A stretch of DNA of 8,062 bases from an uncultured Bacteroidota bacterium (GTDB lineage: Bacteria > Bacteroidota > Bacteroidia > Flavobacteriales > Flavobacteriaceae). The stretch lies in contig CAISUR010000443.1 of the NCBI GenBank assembly GCA_903888655.1, positions 1-8,062 on the forward strand, read 5' to 3'. A model generated the notes under the pieces. The model saw only the letters and a list, made by a program, of their open reading frames with translations. It was not told where the DNA came from and made no database searches. This document shows positions 5,127 to 8,062 of the stretch, one piece after another; position 1 is the first letter of the stretch; the number at the start of each line of letters is the position of its first letter. Made by a program: the position numbers and the translations under genes.

Positions 5127-8062
5127 ATGAAAAAAATTACTTTGTTGTTGCTGATTTTTGTCAGTACTTGTTTGAATGCTCAAAATATTCTTTCAACCTC
5201 AAGGCAGTCATCTACTTTATTGTTACCACCACCAAGTGCGCCAGTGGTTACTCCTACATCACAAACAATATGTTCTGGAAGCTCAATTACACCAATTAAC
5301 ATTACAAACGGAAATGGAGCTGGTATACTTAACGGCGGTTTTGAAACAGGAAGTATAAGTCCATGGACAATTAACTCGATTAGTCCCTCTCCTGCGGTTA
5401 GTACTACTTTGAAACATTCAGGAACATATGCAGCAGTATTGGGTAGTTATCAAGGAACTCCTTTACCTACAGCTATATTTGGAGATTCTTCTTTTTATCA
5501 AACATTTGTTGTTCCTAGTGGTGGTGCAACTTTAAGTTATTGGTATAGACCATATTCTGAAGATACCATTGATTATGATTGGCAAGATGCATATATTACT
5601 GATGCTAATGATAATGTTTTGGCTACAATAATGCATGTTTGCACTAATACCCAGGTCTGGACTCAAGTAAATTATGATTTAGCATCTTTTGTTGGTCAAA
5701 CAATTAGAGTAAAGTTTTTAGTTCATGGTGATGCTGGAGGTGATGCAACAAACATGTATGTTGATGATGTTGTAATGACTCCAAAAACTACTTTTACGTG
5801 GACAAGAAATAATACATCCACAGTAACTGGAATTGCAGCTAGTGGTTCTGGAAATATTACAGGAACTTTAACTAACACAACAAGTTCGCCAATAACAGTT
5901 ACTTTTTCATTTATTGCTACAAATAGTTGCTGTTCTAGTAGTGTAACGACCGCTACCGTTGTAGTTAATCCGAATTCAAGTGATTCAACAACCATTGCGG
6001 CCTGTGGTAGTTATACTTGGTCTGCGAATGGCATAACTTATACATCATCTGGAACTTATAGTTATCTAAGCGGTTGTGTGAATAAAACTTTAAATCTAAC
6101 AATCACTCCAAGCACCTCCGATACTACAACTACATCAGCTTGTGGTAGTTATACATGGCCAGTAAATGGAATTACATACACGTCATCTGGTACTTACTCT
6201 TTCGTAAATGGATGTAATACTACATATTTGAATTTAACTATTACGCCAAATACTTCTCATACAACAACATTGACATCATGTGATTCATTCACTTGGGCGG
6301 TTAACAATGTTACATACACTACTAGCGGAACCTATACTTATGTGAATGGATGTGATACTCAAATATTAAATTTAACTATCTCTCCACTAACTTCAAATAC
6401 TACAACAGCTACTGCTTGTACCACTTATTTATGGGCTGTAAATGGCAACACATATGATACAACTGGTTTATATACTTACGAAAATGGGTGTGCTACTCAA
6501 TATTTAGACTTGACCATTACGGGTCCAATTGAAACTACAACAACAGCCTCGGCTTGTGGTAGTTATACTTGGTCTGTGAATAATGTTACCTATACAACGA
6601 GTGGAACTTATAACTATTTAAGCGGTTGTAATTCTCAAATTTTGAATTTAACAATTACACCAAATACTTCGAACACGACTAGTGCTTCTGCGTGTGATAG
6701 TTATACTTGGTCGGCCAATAATACCACCTACACTTCAAGTGGGACTTATACTTATGTAAATGGTTGTGATACTCAAATATTAAATTTAACCATTACCCCA
6801 AGTGTAAATAATACAACAACGATTTCAGCTTGCGATAATTATACATGGTCTGTAAATCAAACAATTTATTCTACAAGTGGAACTTATACCTATGTAAATG
6901 GATGTAATACTCAAATATTAAATTTAACTATTACTCCAAGTACTACTAATACAGTTACTGTTTCAGCATGTGATAATTATACTTGGTCAGTAAATGGAAC
7001 AACTTATACAAATTCAGGGACTTATACTTACGTAAATGGTTGTGATTCTAAAATCTTAAATTTAACAATTACACCAAGTACTTCAAATACAACCAGTTTT
7101 TCAGCTTGTGATAGTTATACATGGCCGGCAAATGGAACTACTTATACTACAAGTGGAACTTACACCTACATAAATGGTTGTGATACGAAAACTTTGGTAT
7201 TAACTATAACCCCAAGTACAACAAACGTCACTTCAGTATCAGCATGTGGCAGTTACACATGGAGTGTAAATGGAACTACATACACATCGGGAGGTACCTA
7301 TACCTATGTTAATGGTTGCAATACTCAAACATTAAACCTAACTATTAATCCAGGGGCAACAAATACGACATCAGCGTCGGCTTGTGGAACTTACACTTGG
7401 TCAGTTAATGGAACGACCTATACAACAAGCGGTACATATTCGTATGTAAACGGTTGTAATACGCAGGTATTAAATTTAACGATTACTCCAAGTACTACAA
7501 ACAGCACACCAGTTACTTCATGTGATAGTTATACATGGTCGTTAAATGGAACTACGTATACCTCAAGTGGAGTTTACACTTATGTAAATGGATGTGACAC
7601 TCAAATATTAGATTTGACCATAACTCCAAGTACTTCAAATACAACACCAGTAATAGCATGTGATAGTTACACTTGGTCAGTTGATGGAAATACTTATTCA
7701 TCTTCTGGTGTGTATACCTTCGTAAATGGATGTGATACTCAAGTATTAGATTTAACAATTAATTCAACAACCTCTCATACTTCAGTCGTATCGGCATGTA
7801 ATAGTTATACTTGGGATGGACCTCTAGGCGATGGATCTACTTATACAACAGGTGGTATTTATACTAATACAACTACTAATGCTGGAGGCTGTCCTCATAC
7901 AGAGACATTAGATTTAACAATTACACCAAGTACTTCAACTACAACTACAGACTCAGCATGTGATAGTTATTTCTGGTCTGTTAATGGAAATACTTATACA
8001 TCTTCTGGTGTGTATACCTTCGTAAATGGATGTGATACTCAAGTATTAGATTTAACAATTAA
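5127..8062 (+). CDS. giant secreted repeat protein (5' 978 codons; continues past the right edge)
   Basis: The frame is open from the ATG at 5127 to the window end, 978 codons plus two bases. Residues 1-18 are a signal peptide (MKKITLLLLIFVSTCLNA) cleaved before Q19. Residues about 20-40 are a Ser/Leu/Pro linker. At 39-66 lies the first part of a PKD-like domain (TPTSQTICSGSSITPI). At about 67-218 is a jelly-roll, carbohydrate-binding-like domain (NGGFETGSISPW, WYRPYSEDT, YVDDVVMTP). At about 219-282 is the rest of the PKD-like domain (FTWTRNNTSTVTGIAASGSG). From 283 on there are 15 tandem Cys-containing repeats, the last cut by the edge. The repeat region is Thr/Ser/Asn/Tyr-rich, has no Arg and only three Lys. 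It is probably a cell-surface or secreted adhesin-like protein. A type IX secretion C-terminal domain would be expected but is out of view. It has its own promoter. Confidence 0.93.
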   Translation, partial: MKKITLLLLIFVSTCLNAQNILSTSRQSSTLLLPPPSAPVVTPTSQTICSGSSITPINITNGNGAGILNGGFETGSISPWTINSISPSPAVSTTLKHSGTYAAVLGSYQGTPLPTAIFGDSSFYQTFVVPSGGATLSYWYRPYSEDTIDYDWQDAYITDANDNVLATIMHVCTNTQVWTQVNYDLASFVGQTIRVKFLVHGDAGGDATNMYVDDVVMTPKTTFTWTRNNTSTVTGIAASGSGNITGTLTNTTSSPITVTFSFIATNSCCSSSVTTATVVVNPNSSDSTTIAACGSYTWSANGITYTSSGTYSYLSGCVNKTLNLTITPSTSDTTTTSACGSYTWPVNGITYTSSGTYSFVNGCNTTYLNLTITPNTSHTTTLTSCDSFTWAVNNVTYTTSGTYTYVNGCDTQILNLTISPLTSNTTTATACTTYLWAVNGNTYDTTGLYTYENGCATQYLDLTITGPIETTTTASACGSYTWSVNNVTYTTSGTYNYLSGCNSQILNLTITPNTSNTTSASACDSYTWSANNTTYTSSGTYTYVNGCDTQILNLTITPSVNNTTTISACDNYTWSVNQTIYSTSGTYTYVNGCNTQILNLTITPSTTNTVTVSACDNYTWSVNGTTYTNSGTYTYVNGCDSKILNLTITPSTSNTTSFSACDSYTWPANGTTYTTSGTYTYINGCDTKTLVLTITPSTTNVTSVSACGSYTWSVNGTTYTSGGTYTYVNGCNTQTLNLTINPGATNTTSASACGTYTWSVNGTTYTTSGTYSYVNGCNTQVLNLTITPSTTNSTPVTSCDSYTWSLNGTTYTSSGVYTYVNGCDTQILDLTITPSTSNTTPVIACDSYTWSVDGNTYSSSGVYTFVNGCDTQVLDLTINSTTSHTSVVSACNSYTWDGPLGDGSTYTTGGIYTNTTTNAGGCPHTETLDLTITPSTSTTTTDSACDSYFWSVNGNTYTSSGVYTFVNGCDTQVLDLTI
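5241..5972 (+). other. PKD-like domain split by an inserted jelly-roll domain
   Basis: This is a protein-domain annotation inside the secreted protein. The first part (5241-5324, residues 39-66) has the TPTSQTICSGSSITPI opening. The second part (5781-5972, residues 219-282) has TFTWTRNNTSTVTGIAASG, then ITGTLTNTTSSPITVTF, then TATVVVNP. In other Bacteroidota proteins, from memory, these two parts are contiguous in one PKD-like/Ig-like domain of about 90 residues. Between them (5325-5780, residues 67-218) sits a complete-looking beta-sandwich domain that begins NGGFETG and ends with MYVDDVVM, a pattern shared by CBM-like galactose-binding folds. The boundaries are approximate. Confidence 0.6.
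7681..7762 (+). repeat. near-identical copy of 7981-8062 (first copy)
   Basis: 7681-7762 (unit 13) and 7981-8062 (unit 15) match at 80 of 82 positions, differing only at 7683/7983 and 7698/7998. The last 64 bp (7699-7762) are identical to 7999-8062. The offset is exactly 300 bp, the length of one 46-residue unit plus one 54-residue unit. No other pair of units I compared is this close, so this is a recent duplication or gene conversion. Confidence 0.92.
7981..8062 (+). repeat. near-identical copy of 7681-7762 (second copy, cut by window end)
   Basis: Second member of the 300-bp-offset pair; identity continues to the last base of the window, so the duplicated block may extend further to the right. 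Confidence 0.9.

Larger units (their letters stand above)
5973..8062 (+). repeat. array of 15 two-cysteine repeat units (46 residues, 138 bp), open at the right edge
   Basis: First-cysteine codons are at 6003, 6141, 6279, 6417, 6555, 6693, 6831, 6969, 7107, 7245, 7383, 7521, 7659, 7797 and 7959. Every step is exactly 138 bp except unit 14 (7797 to 7959, 162 bp). A typical unit reads ACDSYTWSVNGTTY, then TTSGTYTYVNGCDTQ, then ILNLTITPSTSNTT. The two Cys are 24 residues apart within a unit (30-31 in unit 14) and are present in all 15. The Trp at +5 is also invariant. The Tyr at +12 and +18 are conserved, shifted in unit 14. DNA copies differ at many third positions, so most units are old duplications kept by selection on the protein. 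Likely extracellular beta-rich modules with one internal disulfide each. Confidence 0.92.

Noticed and set aside
5127..5186. Lipobox reading of the secreted protein's signal peptide (VSTC at residues 12-15)
   Set aside because: Thr just before the Cys is unusual for lipoprotein signal peptidase, and the standard LNA/Q cleavage site three residues later fits better.
5176..5358. Plus-strand open frame overlapping the start of the secreted gene in another frame
   Set aside because: The frame beginning at 5127 has a promoter, a signal peptide and recognised domains; this one has none.
5723..5995. Minus-strand open frame of 90 codons opposite the secreted protein
   Set aside because: It lies wholly inside the real gene. 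Its Val/Leu-rich translation is the antisense of Thr/Asn/Ser codons, and it has no gene-like features.
7552..7758. Minus-strand open frame of 68 codons in the repeat array
   Set aside because: It is antisense of the repeat units, and its own internal repetition only mirrors the 138-bp period.
5973..8062. CRISPR-like regular repetition
   Set aside because: The period is 138 bp, all units are translated in one open frame without stops, and there is no short conserved repeat with unique spacers. It is a protein repeat array.

Overview
The window looks like a piece of a Flavobacterium-type genome (Bacteroidota, Flavobacteriaceae). It is AT-rich. Its exported proteins have signal peptides ending in SFS/Q or LNA/Q, its promoters fit the Bacteroidota TTTG / TAnnTTTG pattern, and it carries a DUF6095-type membrane protein and short GC-richer intergenic repeats of flavobacterial style. 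No tRNA, rRNA, CRISPR array or insertion sequence is visible.

Left part (1-3639), all on the minus strand. Read in the direction of transcription: a SAM-dependent methyltransferase (2878-3639), a ZIP-family metal transporter (2136-2804), then a compact probable operon. The operon is murQ (1190-1999), an exported two-hydrophobic-segment protein (712-1173), a DUF6095 membrane protein (483-710, one base after the previous stop) and a small lipoprotein (75-476). The first codons of one more minus-strand gene (1-33, perhaps TerC-like) run off the left edge. MurQ recycles cell-wall amino sugar in the cytoplasm. The three genes behind it encode small envelope proteins of unknown function, so a cell-envelope theme is plausible but not proven.

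Middle (3640-5126). A divergent intergenic region with back-to-back -7 elements and a short dispersed-type repeat separates the methyltransferase from a plus-strand THUMP-domain rRNA methyltransferase (RlmL-like, 3766-4926). A 200-bp spacer follows. It holds a tandem 11-mer with a T-run, a perfect 9-bp-arm inverted repeat, and a textbook Bacteroidota promoter (TTTG, 19 bp, TATCTTTG) for the next gene.

Right part (5127-8062). The 5' 978 codons of a giant secreted repeat protein stay open to the window edge. A signal peptide is followed by a PKD-like domain that appears to be split by an inserted jelly-roll (carbohydrate-binding-like) domain. Then come 15 tandem units of about 46 residues, each with two invariant cysteines, a Trp and several Tyr. 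The 14th unit is a longer 54-residue variant. Units 13 and 15 are almost identical in DNA at an exact 300-bp offset, which points to recent duplication of a two-unit block. This is probably a surface adhesin-like or type IX-secreted protein, but the C-terminus that would settle that lies outside the window.

The most interesting items are the nested domain, the two-cysteine repeat array with its hybrid 46+54 higher-order unit, and the small palindromic intergenic elements. I found no clear evidence of a wholly new multi-gene system.
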